Shown: positions 37,526 to 46,857 of the stretch, one piece after another | How the letters are laid out: each line of letters begins with the position of its first letter | Position numbering within the stretch: the stretch's first letter is position 1 | NCBI GenBank assembly: GCA_937959395.1 | Contig: CALGLR010000033.1 | Location: 1-51,884 of the forward strand | Length of the DNA: 51,884 bases | Reading direction: 5' to 3' | From: an uncultured Flavobacteriaceae bacterium | GTDB lineage: Bacteria > Bacteroidota > Bacteroidia > Flavobacteriales > Flavobacteriaceae | Notes under the pieces: model-generated | The model's input: the letters and a program-made list of their open reading frames with translations, nothing else | What the model was told of the DNA's origin: nothing | The model's database searches: none | Translations under genes and position numbers: made by a program

Positions 37526-38776
37526 TTATTTTAATATTAATTCTTCTGTATCTCCAAAACTATCGTAGCTTGATGTTACGACTTTATCTCCAGGGTTTAA
37601 ACCTTCAACAACTTCATAATATTCAGTATTTTGGCTACCAAGTCTTATGTTTACTTTATATGCTGAATGACCATCTTCACTTATTTTAAAGATCCAATTC
37701 CCACCTGTTTTCTGAAAAAACCCACCTTTATCAACAAGTAATGCTTGTTTTTCGGCACTTAAAGCAACACGTATTTGTAAGTTCTGACCGCGACGAATAC
37801 CCTCTGGAATAGCGCCTTCAAATTGCATATCTACTTGAAAACGTCCTCCGTTTACTTGAGTGAATACTTTTTTTATAATTAAAGTATAGGGTTTATTGTT
37901 TATTGTTACAGTTCCTGTTTGCCCATTATAAATTCTAGAAATGTAGTGCTCATCTATATCTACACGCACTTTAAACCCGCTTAATACATCTACTTGTCCC
38001 AGGCGTTCGCCTTTAACTTTAGATTGTCCAATTTCTGCATCTAGAGACGTTAATTGTCCATCTACAGGAGCACGAACTACTAAATCTCCAACTTTACGTC
38101 TCATTAATTCTAAAGCACTTTGTGTTCTCGCGTAAGAGCTACGAGCTTGTCCTACTTCTTGTTTAGTAGATGTAGAATCTTGACTTAATACTTGCTCTGC
38201 CAATTTCATACGTTGTTTTTGGAACTCGTAATTATTTTTAGACGATTCGTAATCTTGACGCCCAATAGCATCTTTCTCATATAACCTTGAATTCAAATCA
38301 TATAAACGTTTGGCTTCAATTAAACCGTTTTCAACATCGGTGTATTGATTACGACGGTTAATAGTATTCTGTCTTGCAGCGTTTTGAGAAATCTGCATTT
38401 GGGTTAATAAATTGTAAACCGATGTTTCTTGGTTGATTAGACTCAATTCTAAATCGGTATTAGACAATCTCAAAATAGGCTCTCCTTTTTTCATAATAGC
38501 ACCATCTTCAACAAATTTTTCTTCTACTCTTCCGCCTTCTAAGGCATCTAAATAAATCGTTGTTATTGGCAACACAATCCCGTTTACAGGAATATTTTCT
38601 TGAAACACACCTTTTTTAATTGTACTTATAGTTATACGCTCTTTTTCTACGTTTAATTTAGAACCACCAGAGGTTTGAGAAATAACGAATGCTATAAGTG
38701 CTAAGATGGCTAAACCGCCAATAATTAATCCGATTTTAGATTTTGAAAACTTTTTCTTTTGAATTGGTACGTCCAT
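37526..38776 (-). CDS. Periplasmic adaptor subunit (HlyD/MacA-like membrane-fusion protein)
   Basis: 416 aa from the ATG at 38776. The open frame extends to a TTG at 38812, but that codon lies inside the -12 region of the predicted promoter and cannot be the start. One N-terminal membrane anchor (~14-35, IGLIIGGLAILALIAFVIS), split lipoyl/biotinyl-like domain (GGRVEEKFVEDGAIMKKGEPIL and VVRAPVDGQLTSL), a long alpha-hairpin rich in Gln/Arg/Ser (~100-210), beta-barrel and membrane-proximal parts. It links the inner-membrane FtsX permeases with TolC. First gene of the operon; divergent from the response-regulator gene. Confidence 0.92.
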   Translation of the reverse strand: MDVPIQKKKFSKSKIGLIIGGLAILALIAFVISQTSGGSKLNVEKERITISTIKKGVFQENIPVNGIVLPITTIYLDALEGGRVEEKFVEDGAIMKKGEPILRLSNTDLELSLINQETSVYNLLTQMQISQNAARQNTINRRNQYTDVENGLIEAKRLYDLNSRLYEKDAIGRQDYESSKNNYEFQKQRMKLAEQVLSQDSTSTKQEVGQARSSYARTQSALELMRRKVGDLVVRAPVDGQLTSLDAEIGQSKVKGERLGQVDVLSGFKVRVDIDEHYISRIYNGQTGTVTINNKPYTLIIKKVFTQVNGGRFQVDMQFEGAIPEGIRRGQNLQIRVALSAEKQALLVDKGGFFQKTGGNWIFKISEDGHSAYKVNIRLGSQNTEYYEVVEGLNPGDKVVTSSYDSFGDTEELILK

Positions 38777-38805
38777 TGTTAATTTTTTAATTGATGCTAA
38801 GTATA

Positions 38806-38824
38806 TAGTCAAGATGATGCCAAA
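38806..38824 (-). promoter_or_regulatory. Sigma-54-like (-24/-12) promoter upstream of the adaptor gene
   Basis: Minus strand TTTTTGGCATCATCTTGAC: GG at 38821-38820, ten bases, then AC in place of GC. Nearly identical to the element upstream of the 31469 permease. The predicted start site is near 38796, giving a ~20-nt leader to the ATG at 38776. Confidence 0.6.
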
Positions 38825-38873
38825 AACACAATTAACTATATATTAGATAGTTATGATTTTTACTCAAAATAAA

Positions 38874-38916
38874 AGTGTTCGTTTTTGATACACTTTATGT
38901 TCGAAATCGGTCACTT
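38874..38916. promoter_or_regulatory. Candidate activator binding sites (UAS), copy 2
   Basis: AGTGTTCG...GATACACT (38874-38894) followed by TGTTCG...CGGTCA (38898-38913), the same order and spacing as at 31572-31611; the second dyad is degenerate here. It lies ~75-120 bp upstream of the predicted adaptor start site and ~70 bp upstream of the divergent activator gene, so it may also control the latter. Confidence 0.6.
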
Positions 38917-38984
38917 CTAAGATGCTTTATATTTTCTTTTTCTAATTTTCTTAAGCTGAAATTAATTGTGTAATATTGTACTAT

Positions 38985-40331
38985 ATGGTGTTAAAACAAG
39001 CTACAATATTGGTTATAGACGACGACTTAGATGTTCTTACGGCCCTACGCTTATTACTTAAACCTCTGGTTAAAGAAGTAGTAATAGAAAAAAATCCAAG
39101 TAATATTGTAAATCAAATTGAAAACAAAAATTTTGATTTGATTATTCTTGACATGAATTTTAACGGATTAGTAAATACGGGTAATGAAGGTATTTTCTAC
39201 TTAAATAAAATAAAAAAGCAACACGCTGAAACGCCTGTTGTTTTAATTACTGCTTACGCCGATATAGATTTAGCTATTCGTGCTTTAAAAGAAGGCGCAT
39301 CAGATTTTATAGTAAAACCTTGGAAGAACAAAAAAATAGTACAAACCATTAATAGCATTCTTGAAAATAAAAAGAATAGTACCAGTGGTAAAACAAGCCA
39401 ACAGTTAAGCAGCTCCCCTATTATTGGTGAAAGTGATGCTATAAAAGATGTCTTTGTTAAGCTAAAAAAAGTAGCTCCTACGGATGCTAACGTACTTATT
39501 TTAGGAGAAAATGGTACAGGAAAAGATTTAATAGCTAAAGCTTTACACAATAACTCCAACAGAAAAGATAAACCGTTTGTTAAAGTAGATGTTGGTGCAC
39601 TAACCGCTAACCTTTTTGAAAGCGAATTATTTGGTTATAAAAAAGGAGCATTTACCGATGCAAAAGAAGATAGAAAAGGCCGTTTTGAAGTGGCTAATGG
39701 CGGTACTGTTTTTTTAGATGAGATTGGGAATATAAGTTTAGGACAACAAGTACGATTACTCACGGTACTTCAAAATAGAATGGTAACACCATTGGGTAGT
39801 AATGAATCTATCCCTATAGATATTCGTTTAGTTTGCGCCACTAATATTGATCCTAAAACCTTGGCCGATGAAAAAAAATTCAGAAAAGATTTAATTTACC
39901 GTATAAATACTGTAGATATTATAATGCCTCCACTTCGTGACCGTGGCACAGACATTACATTAATAGCTAAACATTTTATTTCAATTTATGCCGATAAGTA
40001 TAATAAAAGCACCTTCTCATTAGATTCTGGTTTTATAAGTAAATTAAAAAATCACGATTTCCCTGGCAATGTGAGAGAGCTTCAATATGTGTTAGAACGC
40101 GCAGTAATTATGGCAGACAGTAGCGCCTTGAAACCTGATGATTTAGTGTTTTCTTCTATTGAGCGTACGACTACAAATACTTCTGCTAAAACAATGAACT
40201 TGGATGATATTGAAAAAAATGCCATTCTAACCGTTTTAGAAAAAAATAGAGGGAATGTATCAAAATCAGCAAAAGAACTTGGTATTACTCGTGCATCATT
40301 ATACCGCAGATTAGACAAATATGAATTATAA
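38985..40331 (+). CDS. Sigma-54-dependent response regulator (NtrC family)
   Basis: 449-aa-class activator: receiver domain (1-~120) with acidic pocket D12-D13 and phospho-acceptor D56 (LIILDMNF); AAA+ domain with Walker A G174-ENGTGK-D181, the sigma-54 contact loop GAFTDA at 221-226 (a GAFTGA variant), Walker B LDEIG (D245-E246), and the usual IYRINTVDI and PPLRDRG motifs; C-terminal Fis-type helix-turn-helix (NRGNVSKSAKELGITRASLYRRL). The ATG at 38985 is preferred to an in-frame TTG at 38976. It overlaps the kinase gene by 11 bp, so they form a cognate pair. The flanking dyads and -24/-12 elements suggest it drives the divergent export operon. Confidence 0.93.
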   Translation: MVLKQATILVIDDDLDVLTALRLLLKPLVKEVVIEKNPSNIVNQIENKNFDLIILDMNFNGLVNTGNEGIFYLNKIKKQHAETPVVLITAYADIDLAIRALKEGASDFIVKPWKNKKIVQTINSILENKKNSTSGKTSQQLSSSPIIGESDAIKDVFVKLKKVAPTDANVLILGENGTGKDLIAKALHNNSNRKDKPFVKVDVGALTANLFESELFGYKKGAFTDAKEDRKGRFEVANGGTVFLDEIGNISLGQQVRLLTVLQNRMVTPLGSNESIPIDIRLVCATNIDPKTLADEKKFRKDLIYRINTVDIIMPPLRDRGTDITLIAKHFISIYADKYNKSTFSLDSGFISKLKNHDFPGNVRELQYVLERAVIMADSSALKPDDLVFSSIERTTTNTSAKTMNLDDIEKNAILTVLEKNRGNVSKSAKELGITRASLYRRLDKYEL

Positions 40332-41664
40332 CGGCTACTTTTTAAGGCTCGTTTTTAGAATAGTAATGCTTGTTACTTCTATTTTAGGATTAATCTATAC
40401 TATTTATATTGAAAAACCAGCATATATAGCAGTTGCTGTGATCGCTATACTATACATAGGCTATAGTACATATATGTTTACAAAACGTCGTTTTACTGTA
40501 ATGGATGATTTTTTTGAAGCTGTAAAATATCGTGATTTTTCGCGTTGGTTTCCCGAAGACCGAGGACCAAAAGACATTCGTAGACTCTATACTGGTTTTA
40601 ACGATATTAACCGTACAATAAAAGATATTAATAGTAAAAATGAAGCGCAATACGTCTATCTACAAAAGATTTTAGAGATGGTAGATATTGGTATTATTGC
40701 CTTTAATATAGAAACCGGAGATGTATTATGGAGTAATGATTCCTTTAGAGAAACGTTAGATATGCCTGCGTTTAAAAATGTTCGCTTTGTTGAAAGGCGT
40801 AAGCCCGAATTATACGATGTCGTTTTCGATTCTTTTCATAGAGAGCCAGATTCTATTACTATTGCTGTTCAAAATGAAAAAATAAAAGTATTGATTTCAG
40901 ATACTGTTTTTCAAGTTAAAGACGATTCCTTCAAATTAATTGTACTTCAAAATATTGATGATACGCTTAATAAAAACGAATCGGAAGCTTGGAAAAAACT
41001 ATTAAGTGTTATGACACATGAGATTATGAATTCTATTGCTCCAATTTCTTCTTTAGCAGATACACTTCAAACACATTTACAATTAGCTTTAGATCAACCT
41101 AAAACCCATCAAATAGATTTAGTAGATCTAAATGCTGGTATAAAAACGATTAAAAACCGAAGTGAAGGTTTATTAAAATTTGCTAAAACCTACCGTAGTT
41201 TAAGTAAAGTCACACACTTAAATTTAGAAAAGAAACGTGTTTCTGAGCTTTTTGAAACCATTCAACTATTAATGCAACCCTCTTTAGATGTCAAAAACAT
41301 TAAAATAGATTTCAGCATAAAGACACCAAAATTGGAACTTGATATTGATAGTCATTTAATTGAACAAGTACTTATTAACCTTATTTTAAATGCTGTTGAT
41401 GCTTGTAAACAAAAAGATTCACCTCAAATAAAAGTAATTGCTGAGCAAACACCAAACCGTAATATTGTACTTAAAGTATATGATAATGGCACTGGTATTC
41501 CGGCAGATATTATGGAAAGTATTTTTATTCCATTCTTTACAAGTAAAACAACTGGTAGTGGTATTGGTTTAAGCCTTTGTAAGCAAATAATGCTATTACA
41601 TAAAGGTAAAATTATAGTGAATAGTAAGGAAGGGGAAGGTACTGTTTTTAGCTTGGTGTTTTAG
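40321..41664 (+). CDS. Membrane sensor histidine kinase
   Basis: 447 aa. Two N-terminal membrane segments (~9-28 and ~33-51) with only a short loop between them, so no large periplasmic sensor. A PAS-like region follows (~115-215, [21 protein letters not shown]). The phospho-acceptor is H233 in [16 protein letters not shown], followed by an ATPase domain with NLILNAVDA (N box), YDNGTGIP (G1), [15 protein letters not shown] (F/G2). The HEIMNSI box is typical of NtrB/NtrY-like kinases that partner sigma-54 activators. Start overlaps the regulator's last codons. The signal probably comes from the membrane or cytoplasm, given the lack of a periplasmic domain. A hairpin terminator lies 106 bp downstream. 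Confidence 0.92.
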   Translation: MNYNGYFLRLVFRIVMLVTSILGLIYTIYIEKPAYIAVAVIAILYIGYSTYMFTKRRFTVMDDFFEAVKYRDFSRWFPEDRGPKDIRRLYTGFNDINRTIKDINSKNEAQYVYLQKILEMVDIGIIAFNIETGDVLWSNDSFRETLDMPAFKNVRFVERRKPELYDVVFDSFHREPDSITIAVQNEKIKVLISDTVFQVKDDSFKLIVLQNIDDTLNKNESEAWKKLLSVMTHEIMNSIAPISSLADTLQTHLQLALDQPKTHQIDLVDLNAGIKTIKNRSEGLLKFAKTYRSLSKVTHLNLEKKRVSELFETIQLLMQPSLDVKNIKIDFSIKTPKLELDIDSHLIEQVLINLILNAVDACKQKDSPQIKVIAEQTPNRNIVLKVYDNGTGIPADIMESIFIPFFTSKTTGSGIGLSLCKQIMLLHKGKIIVNSKEGEGTVFSLVF

Positions 41665-41770
41665 AATTATTTTCTGTCAAAGAAAGTGTATTACAGAAAA
41701 CAATATATCTATATCTGCTAAATCGTTTAAAAAATCTCTTGATTTGAAAACTGGCAACTAAAAATTAAGA

Positions 41771-41800
41771 AAAAAAAGCGACTCGTAAGTCGCTTTTTTT
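41771..41800. terminator. Bidirectional hairpin terminator
   Basis: A-tract, AGCGACT-CGTA-AGTCGCT stem, then a long T-tract. It lies between the histidine-kinase gene and the convergent small gene at 41809-42006, so it can serve both strands. Confidence 0.85.
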
Positions 41801-41808
41801 TTATTTTT

Positions 41809-42006
41809 TTATGGTTTTAGATAAACTAAACATTGATTTAATTTTGGGTTTTGCTGTACTAGAGATTCTATAAAAATCTTTAGCTCTTCAATTTCATAAG
41901 GTAATAACCTTTGAAGTGCTTTTTGTACTTCTTTACAAAACAATAAAGTGTCAAAACTTACTTTATCAAGTACAGTTTTCGTGTACTCAAACATTGCTCT
42001 TGCCAT
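41809..42006 (-). CDS. Small conserved-looking hypothetical protein, 65 aa
   Basis: MARAMFEYTKTVLDKVSFD then a mostly helical sequence with KEVQKALQRLLPYEIEELKIF, no signal peptide or membrane segment. I believe similar ~65-aa proteins opening with ARAMFEYTKTVL occur in other flavobacteria, but I cannot verify that here. Function unknown. Flanked downstream by a bidirectional terminator and upstream by ~180 bp of AT-rich spacer, so it is probably monocistronic. Confidence 0.7.
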   Translation of the reverse strand: MARAMFEYTKTVLDKVSFDTLLFCKEVQKALQRLLPYEIEELKIFIESLVQQNPKLNQCLVYLKP

Positions 42007-42185
42007 AATTATTTGTTAGGGTTAAAATTAATAGATAATTTTTATTTATTAGTTTTGAAATTAACAGGTAATTTCTGTTTAATTAGGTAAACGGTTTGTT
42101 AGTTTCGATTAAATGTAATAAAAAAAAGAGTTAGTTACTAAAAAAATTAAAAAAACTTAGTGTTAAATAAAACTTAACACCTTCA

Positions 42186-42983
42186 TTAAAACCGGTTATC
42201 ACCATCTAGTATATTCCCTAAGCCCCCTAAAACACTACCTTCCCCCTTACTATTACCTCCTCTAGGTAAACTAGCAAGTACACGACCAGCTAAACGACTA
42301 AATGGTAATGATTGTACATATACGACTCCTGGGCCTTCTAATTTTGCAAAAAACAAACCTTCCCCTCCAAAAACTGTGTTCTTAATTCCTCCTACAAACT
42401 CAATATCATAATTAATATCTTTAGTAAAACCTACAATACAACCTGTATCTACCCTTAATACTTCACCTGCTTTTAATTCTTTTTTAGATACAGTACCGCC
42501 TGCATGAACAAACCCCATTCCATCTCCTTCTAATTTCTGCATAATAAACCCTTCTCCACCAAATAAGCCTCTTCCTAATTTTTTACTAAACTCTATTCCA
42601 ATACTTACTCCTTTAGCTGCACATAAAAAGGCATCTTTTTGGCAAATAAATTTGCCATTAAATTCTGTTAAATCTATTGGAATAATTTTTCCTGGATAAG
42701 GAGAAGCAAATGAAACATTACGTTTACCAGAAAGGGTATTATAAAAAGCGGTCATAAAAAGACTTTCCCCAGTAAGTATTCTTTTTCCTGCTCCCAATAT
42801 TTTCCCTAAGAAACCTGTATCTTTTTGAGATCCATCACCAAAGATAGTTTCCATTTTTATACCATCATCCATCATCATAAAACTACCAGATTCTGCAATA
42901 ACACCCTCTTCAGGATCTAACTCTATTTCTACATATTGCATTTCTTCACCATATATTCTATAATCTATTTCGTGTGCTGTCAT
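42186..42983 (-). CDS. AIM24/TIGR00266 family protein
   Basis: 265 aa, soluble. Three Gly-rich beta-repeat layers typical of the AIM24-like (TIGR00266) fold: [41 protein letters not shown] and [21 protein letters not shown]. The two GGEG(F/L) turns with LEG-G are diagnostic. A Gly/Ser-rich tail ends NILDGDNRF. Members are widespread; the bacterial role is poorly defined, while the yeast relative acts in mitochondrial membrane organisation. Appears to be transcribed alone. Confidence 0.9.
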   Translation of the reverse strand: MTAHEIDYRIYGEEMQYVEIELDPEEGVIAESGSFMMMDDGIKMETIFGDGSQKDTGFLGKILGAGKRILTGESLFMTAFYNTLSGKRNVSFASPYPGKIIPIDLTEFNGKFICQKDAFLCAAKGVSIGIEFSKKLGRGLFGGEGFIMQKLEGDGMGFVHAGGTVSKKELKAGEVLRVDTGCIVGFTKDINYDIEFVGGIKNTVFGGEGLFFAKLEGPGVVYVQSLPFSRLAGRVLASLPRGGNSKGEGSVLGGLGNILDGDNRF

Positions 42984-43065
42984 TTTTTAAATATTTAAAA
43001 TTAATACATCTATTAGTTGATTTAACTTTAGTTATGTTACAAAAAAATTAATAATGATTTGTATT

Positions 43066-43524
43066 TTAAGACGCTCTTAATTTTATAGACCATTCAAAAT
43101 TAAATGTAGAAACAACAATACCTTCTTTATTTTTCCCTATAGATTTCATCCAAATCGTTTGCCCTTCTCCTGTTTCTATTGCTTTTGCTAATGCATCATC
43201 TACCAAAAGCCCATCATTACATATAAATGTAATTCTTCCAACAGCCTTTTTAGTGAAAATTGCATTATTACTGGTTACCAACATAGAGATGCGCTTATTG
43301 CTTTGCCTAATTTTATCTGTAACAATAGCACCTGTTGCAAATTCCGCAGCCATTCCTTGTACAGCCCAAAACATCGATTTAAAAGGGTTTTGATTAATCC
43401 ATCTGTGTTTAACTGTAACGACGCATCGTTCACTATTTAATTCTTTTGCTCTAACACCACATAAAAATGCAGATGGCAGCTTAAATAAAGTAAAACTATT
43501 TAATTTCTTAGGTGTTAATTTCAT
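43066..43524 (-). CDS. DUF4442 hotdog-fold protein (thioesterase-like)
   Basis: 152 aa, no signal peptide. VTVKHRWINQNPFKSMFWAVQGMAAEFATGAIVTDKI is the helix-strand core of DUF4442, in the hotdog/thioesterase superfamily related to PaaI-type enzymes. The SMFWAVQGMAAE helix would carry the active-site region. No substrate can be given. It stands alone; its 298-bp divergent gap with the DUF4870 gene carries both promoters but no motif I can call firmly. Confidence 0.82.
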   Translation of the reverse strand: MKLTPKKLNSFTLFKLPSAFLCGVRAKELNSERCVVTVKHRWINQNPFKSMFWAVQGMAAEFATGAIVTDKIRQSNKRISMLVTSNNAIFTKKAVGRITFICNDGLLVDDALAKAIETGEGQTIWMKSIGKNKEGIVVSTFNFEWSIKLRAS

Positions 43525-43822
43525 CAGTATATATCTATTGTTTTTAATCGGTCAAATGGAATTACTCATCTGGTTTTTATTTTAAATTAAAGTATTCGAG
43601 AATCTTTGATTTCACTATTAATTATATCGGTAGACATTAATGTAATTGTTATTGTTCATTTCACAGGTTTAAATTTTAGTAATCATTATAATTTGGTCTA
43701 ATTTATTGAAAATTCTTCACACTACTAAATGTTAAAAATATGTTAAATTTTAGTACTTTGTATTGCATAATACCTTTCTTTAGATATATATTTGCATAAG
43801 AAACTATTATATACTTTAAAAA

Positions 43823-44269
43823 ATGACGACTAATAACCATAATAATATTGCCACGTTTATACACTTATCTACTTTTTCTAGATTCATAATTCCTTTTGGA
43901 AACTTTATAGGTCCTTTGGTATTATGGATTGTTAATAAAGATAAATCTCAATTTGTAGATACTCATGGTAAACAAGCCATTAATTTTCAGATTAGTATTT
44001 TACTATATGCAATGATACTAGGAATACTTACTGTACCCTTTTTTCTATTTAATATTTTCACAGGGGTAGATTTTATGGATTTCAATGTATTTAATGGCAT
44101 ACATATAAATCTAACAAAGCCTTCACCTCTACTTTATATAGGTGGAACTTTAGGAGGCTTAGCTGTAATAGGTTTTATATTAGAAATTGTATTCATTATA
44201 AAAGCTAGCCTTAGTGCACGAGATGGCGAATTTTATGAATACCCTTTCACAATAAATTTCATCAAATAA
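43823..44269 (+). CDS. DUF4870 membrane protein
   Basis: 148 aa, three predicted membrane segments. ATFIHLSTFSRFIIPFGNFIGPLVLWI followed by VDTHGKQAINFQIS is the DUF4870 signature: a first helix, a short loop with DxHGKQAINF, and then hydrophobic helices. Function unknown. A TACTTTGTAT sequence about 65 bp upstream resembles the flavobacterial -7 box. It precedes the PadR-PspC genes by ~170 bp and may belong to the same envelope-related neighbourhood. Confidence 0.82.
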   Translation: MTTNNHNNIATFIHLSTFSRFIIPFGNFIGPLVLWIVNKDKSQFVDTHGKQAINFQISILLYAMILGILTVPFFLFNIFTGVDFMDFNVFNGIHINLTKPSPLLYIGGTLGGLAVIGFILEIVFIIKASLSARDGEFYEYPFTINFIK

Positions 44270-44302
44270 TTTGTATCAAATCAAAAAACGATCAAATACA
44301 AA
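44270..44302. promoter_or_regulatory. Dyad upstream of padR-like gene, candidate operator
   Basis: TTTGTATCAAATC and GATCAAATACAAA form a 13-bp imperfect dyad (10 of 13 pairs) around AAAAAAC. It sits directly after the DUF4870 stop and 138 bp before the PadR-family gene. PadR regulators usually bind dyads near their own promoters, so autoregulation is possible; a weak terminator is the alternative. Confidence 0.3.
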
Positions 44303-44439
44303 AAAAATCAATCAAAAAATGAACAGCTTAATTTTATTAAAAAGCAAGAACACATGAAGCCAATTTCAAAAAAATCTAATCAATTTATAGGCTTAAAATG
44401 TGAACTGCATTTAATTCCTAAATCAATTAAAACGAACAA

Positions 44440-44784
44440 ATGAAAATCGAAAACACAAAAGCACAAATGCGCAAGGGTGTTTTGGAATACTGCATTCTAT
44501 CTGTCTTAAAAGACAATGATGCTTATGTTGCAGAAATTTTAAGCACTTTAAAAGACGCTAAATTACTTGTTGTAGAAGGGACTATTTACCCGCTACTAAC
44601 ACGATTAAAAAACGCAGGACTTCTTAGTTACCGCTGGGAAGAATCAACATCTGGACCGCCACGTAAATATTACGGATTAACAGAAACGGGACAACTTTTT
44701 CTCAAGGAATTAACCAGTACTTGGGATGAATTACAAAACGCAGTAAATATAGTAACAAGCCAAAAATCAACTAAAAATGAATAA
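44440..44784 (+). CDS. PadR-family transcriptional regulator
   Basis: 114 aa. Winged-helix DNA-binding domain: MRKGVLEYCILSVLKDNDAYVAEILSTLK, then VEGTIYPLLTRLKNAGLLSYRWEESTSGPPRKYYGLTETGQ, the standard PadR core with the GTIYPLLTRL recognition helix and PRKYY wing, and a short C-terminal dimerisation helix. It overlaps the PspC-domain gene by 8 bp, so the two are coupled and the regulator probably controls this operon. A 29-codon frame upstream ends on its start codon. Confidence 0.93.
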   Translation: MKIENTKAQMRKGVLEYCILSVLKDNDAYVAEILSTLKDAKLLVVEGTIYPLLTRLKNAGLLSYRWEESTSGPPRKYYGLTETGQLFLKELTSTWDELQNAVNIVTSQKSTKNE

Positions 44785-46627
44785 AACAGTTAACATCAAT
44801 TTAGCAGGTATCTTTTTTCATATCGATGAAAATGCATACATAAAACTGCAACGATATCTTGAGGCTATAAAACGTTCATTTACAGACTCTCAAGGACGCT
44901 CTGAAATCATATCAGATATAGAGGCTAGGATTGCCGAGTTATTTACTGAGCGTGTAAAACATGATAAACAAGTTATTGGCATTAAAGAAGTTGATGAAGT
45001 TGTAACCATTATGGGACAACCTGAAGACTATTTAGTCGATGATGAAATTTTTGAAGACGAGCCCGTTTATGAAAAGAAAACAAAATCAAGGTCTAAAAAA
45101 TTATTTAGGGATACAGATAATTCATATGTAGGTGGTGTTTCTTCAGGATTAGCACACTACTTTGGAATAAACGTTATTTGGATTCGTATTATTTGGTTTC
45201 TTTTAATTTTTGGAGCTGGTACAGGGATTTTCATATATATCTTATTATGGATATTAGTTCCTGAAGCCATATCTACAACAGATAAATTAATGATGTCTGG
45301 GAAAAAGGTCACCATTTCTAATATTGAAAAAAAAATACGTGATGGTTTTGAAAGTGTTTCAGAAACGGTGAAAAATGTCGATTTTCAAAAACATGGAGAT
45401 CAATTAAAAACGAGTTTAGAACAAGCTACCGATAGTATTTCTGAGACTGTGAAGCGTATCGATTTAGACAAACAAGGAAATCGAATTAAATCGAGTTCTA
45501 AATCATTTTTTGATACCATTGGAGACATTGCTATGTTCTTTTTAAAGGTTTTCGCAAAGTTTATAGGTATTGTATTAATTTTTACTGGAGCTACTGCTTT
45601 AATCGCCTTATTAGTTGCATTATTATCGTCTTCATTGTTAGATAATGTTCATTTTCCAGGAGTTGATTTTTCAGATATTGCTTATACCACTGGTGCACCT
45701 TTTTGGCTATTTTCTATGCTCATATTTTTTGCCTTTGCAGTACCATTTTTTATGCTACTCCATCTAGGGTTAAAAATTCTAATTACCAATTTAAAACCTA
45801 TAGGAAATGTTGCTAAATACTCTTTATTGGGCGTGTGGATTTTATCTATTATTGGTCTAGCAGTTTATGGCACCAAACAAGGTTTATCCTATAAAGAAAA
45901 AGGGGCAGTTATAAAAACAGAGCGTTTTGAAACTATAACAACTAATGATACTCTTAAACTCACCATGTCTGGAAACGATTACTTTGCAGAACGGTTTAAT
46001 AGAGATTATGGGTTTGACACAGATTATAATGAAAATGGTGATTTAATTACATTTTCTCAAGGCGTTCGCTTAATTGTTAAATCTACCAAAGACCCTGTTG
46101 CTAAAATAAAAATAAATAAAACAGCTAAAGGCAGTACTTATGAGAAAGCAAAAGAAAGAGCTCAAGATATTAACTATTCTTATTCACTAATTAATAATGA
46201 ATTATTACTCGATAATTACTTAACAGTACCTAATGACACACAAATTAAAGATCAGCGTGTTGAAATAACATTATATATTCCTGTAGGAAGCGTTCTTTAT
46301 GCCGATAGTAATACTTACGATTATCATAGCAATAATACCAGTCGTTACAATGATATCTTAGATCATGGACAAGAAGAACAGTACTTAAAAGTACTGAAGA
46401 ATAAATTGGAATGCATAGACTGTGATAGTAAAAAAGAAAGCCAATTAAAAGTGAATATAAATAATGATAATTCCAGCCTTAAAATTGACGATGAAGGCCT
46501 AGAGGCAAAATCTAAAACCATGAAATTAAAAGTAGACGACCAAGGTGTAAAAGCTAAAAGCACAAGTGTGGAAGTAGAAATTAACGAAGACGGCATTAAC
46601 ATAAACTCTCAAAAGAAAGAAGATTAA
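44777..46627 (+). CDS. PspC-domain envelope-stress membrane protein, 616 aa
   Basis: N-terminal ~85 residues form a cytoplasmic alpha/beta stretch (VNINLAGIFFHIDENAYIKLQRYLEAIKRSF). The PspC domain follows at ~108-160: KKLFRDTDNSYVGGVSSGLAHYFGINVIWIRIIWFLLIF then LLWILVPEA. An amphipathic region with two similar SETVKN/SETVKR stretches follows, then three more membrane helices (~255-375), and an exported C-terminal part (~385-616) with a DUF2807-like beta-rich look, ending in repeats KLKVDDQGVKAKS. PspC proteins sense membrane stress. Cotranscribed with PadR (8-bp overlap) and followed by a 17-codon hydrophobic frame and a DUF2807 gene. Confidence 0.9.
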   Translation: MNKTVNINLAGIFFHIDENAYIKLQRYLEAIKRSFTDSQGRSEIISDIEARIAELFTERVKHDKQVIGIKEVDEVVTIMGQPEDYLVDDEIFEDEPVYEKKTKSRSKKLFRDTDNSYVGGVSSGLAHYFGINVIWIRIIWFLLIFGAGTGIFIYILLWILVPEAISTTDKLMMSGKKVTISNIEKKIRDGFESVSETVKNVDFQKHGDQLKTSLEQATDSISETVKRIDLDKQGNRIKSSSKSFFDTIGDIAMFFLKVFAKFIGIVLIFTGATALIALLVALLSSSLLDNVHFPGVDFSDIAYTTGAPFWLFSMLIFFAFAVPFFMLLHLGLKILITNLKPIGNVAKYSLLGVWILSIIGLAVYGTKQGLSYKEKGAVIKTERFETITTNDTLKLTMSGNDYFAERFNRDYGFDTDYNENGDLITFSQGVRLIVKSTKDPVAKIKINKTAKGSTYEKAKERAQDINYSYSLINNELLLDNYLTVPNDTQIKDQRVEITLYIPVGSVLYADSNTYDYHSNNTSRYNDILDHGQEEQYLKVLKNKLECIDCDSKKESQLKVNINNDNSSLKIDDEGLEAKSKTMKLKVDDQGVKAKSTSVEVEINEDGININSQKKED

Positions 46628-46661
46628 ATAATCATCACATCAATCAAAAAAATCAAAAACT

Positions 46662-46715
46662 ATGTTTACAATCGCAAAGTTTATAATTCAATTCATAATT
46701 GACATTATAGTTTAA
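46662..46715 (+). CDS. Possible 17-residue hydrophobic micropeptide
   Basis: ATG at 46662 gives MFTIAKFIIQFIIDIIV then TAA: one short hydrophobic helix with a single Lys and Asp. It is preceded by an A-rich leader (CAATCAAAAAAATCAAAAACT) like those of the neighbouring real genes. It lies 34 nt after the PspC gene. Too short to be certain; it could instead be the decayed start of a longer membrane protein. Confidence 0.35.
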   Translation: MFTIAKFIIQFIIDIIV

Positions 46716-46748
46716 CCACCAACATTAAAAAACTTCATTTGTAAGTTA

Positions 46749-46772
46749 TACCATTTCAAATAAGAAATGGTA
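46749..46772. repeat. Minimal copy of MITE family A
   Basis: TACC-ATTTCAAATAAGAAATGGTA: the right arm is identical to 31851-31870, with only TACC left of the other side, again bounded by TA. Probably a solo or internally deleted element; it forms a perfect TACCATTT/AAATGGTA stem. Confidence 0.55.
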
Positions 46773-46780
46773 TTAAATTA

Positions 46781-46819
46781 AAACCATATTAAACTTATTT
46801 ACTGTTTAATATGGTTTTT
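46781..46819 (+). terminator. Hairpin terminator after the PadR-PspC operon
   Basis: 14-bp perfect stem AAACCATATTAAAC / GTTTAATATGGTTT with a 9-nt loop and a T-tract (46815-46819). It ends the PspC transcript 40 bp before the DUF2807 gene, which therefore needs its own promoter. Confidence 0.8.
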
Positions 46820-46857
46820 GTTTATCTTCGCGAGCGGTTAATAAATCCATTTTAATA

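Noticed and set aside
38777-38812. TTG start extending the adaptor protein by 12 residues
   Set aside because: The codon coincides with the -12 region of the predicted promoter and would not be transcribed.
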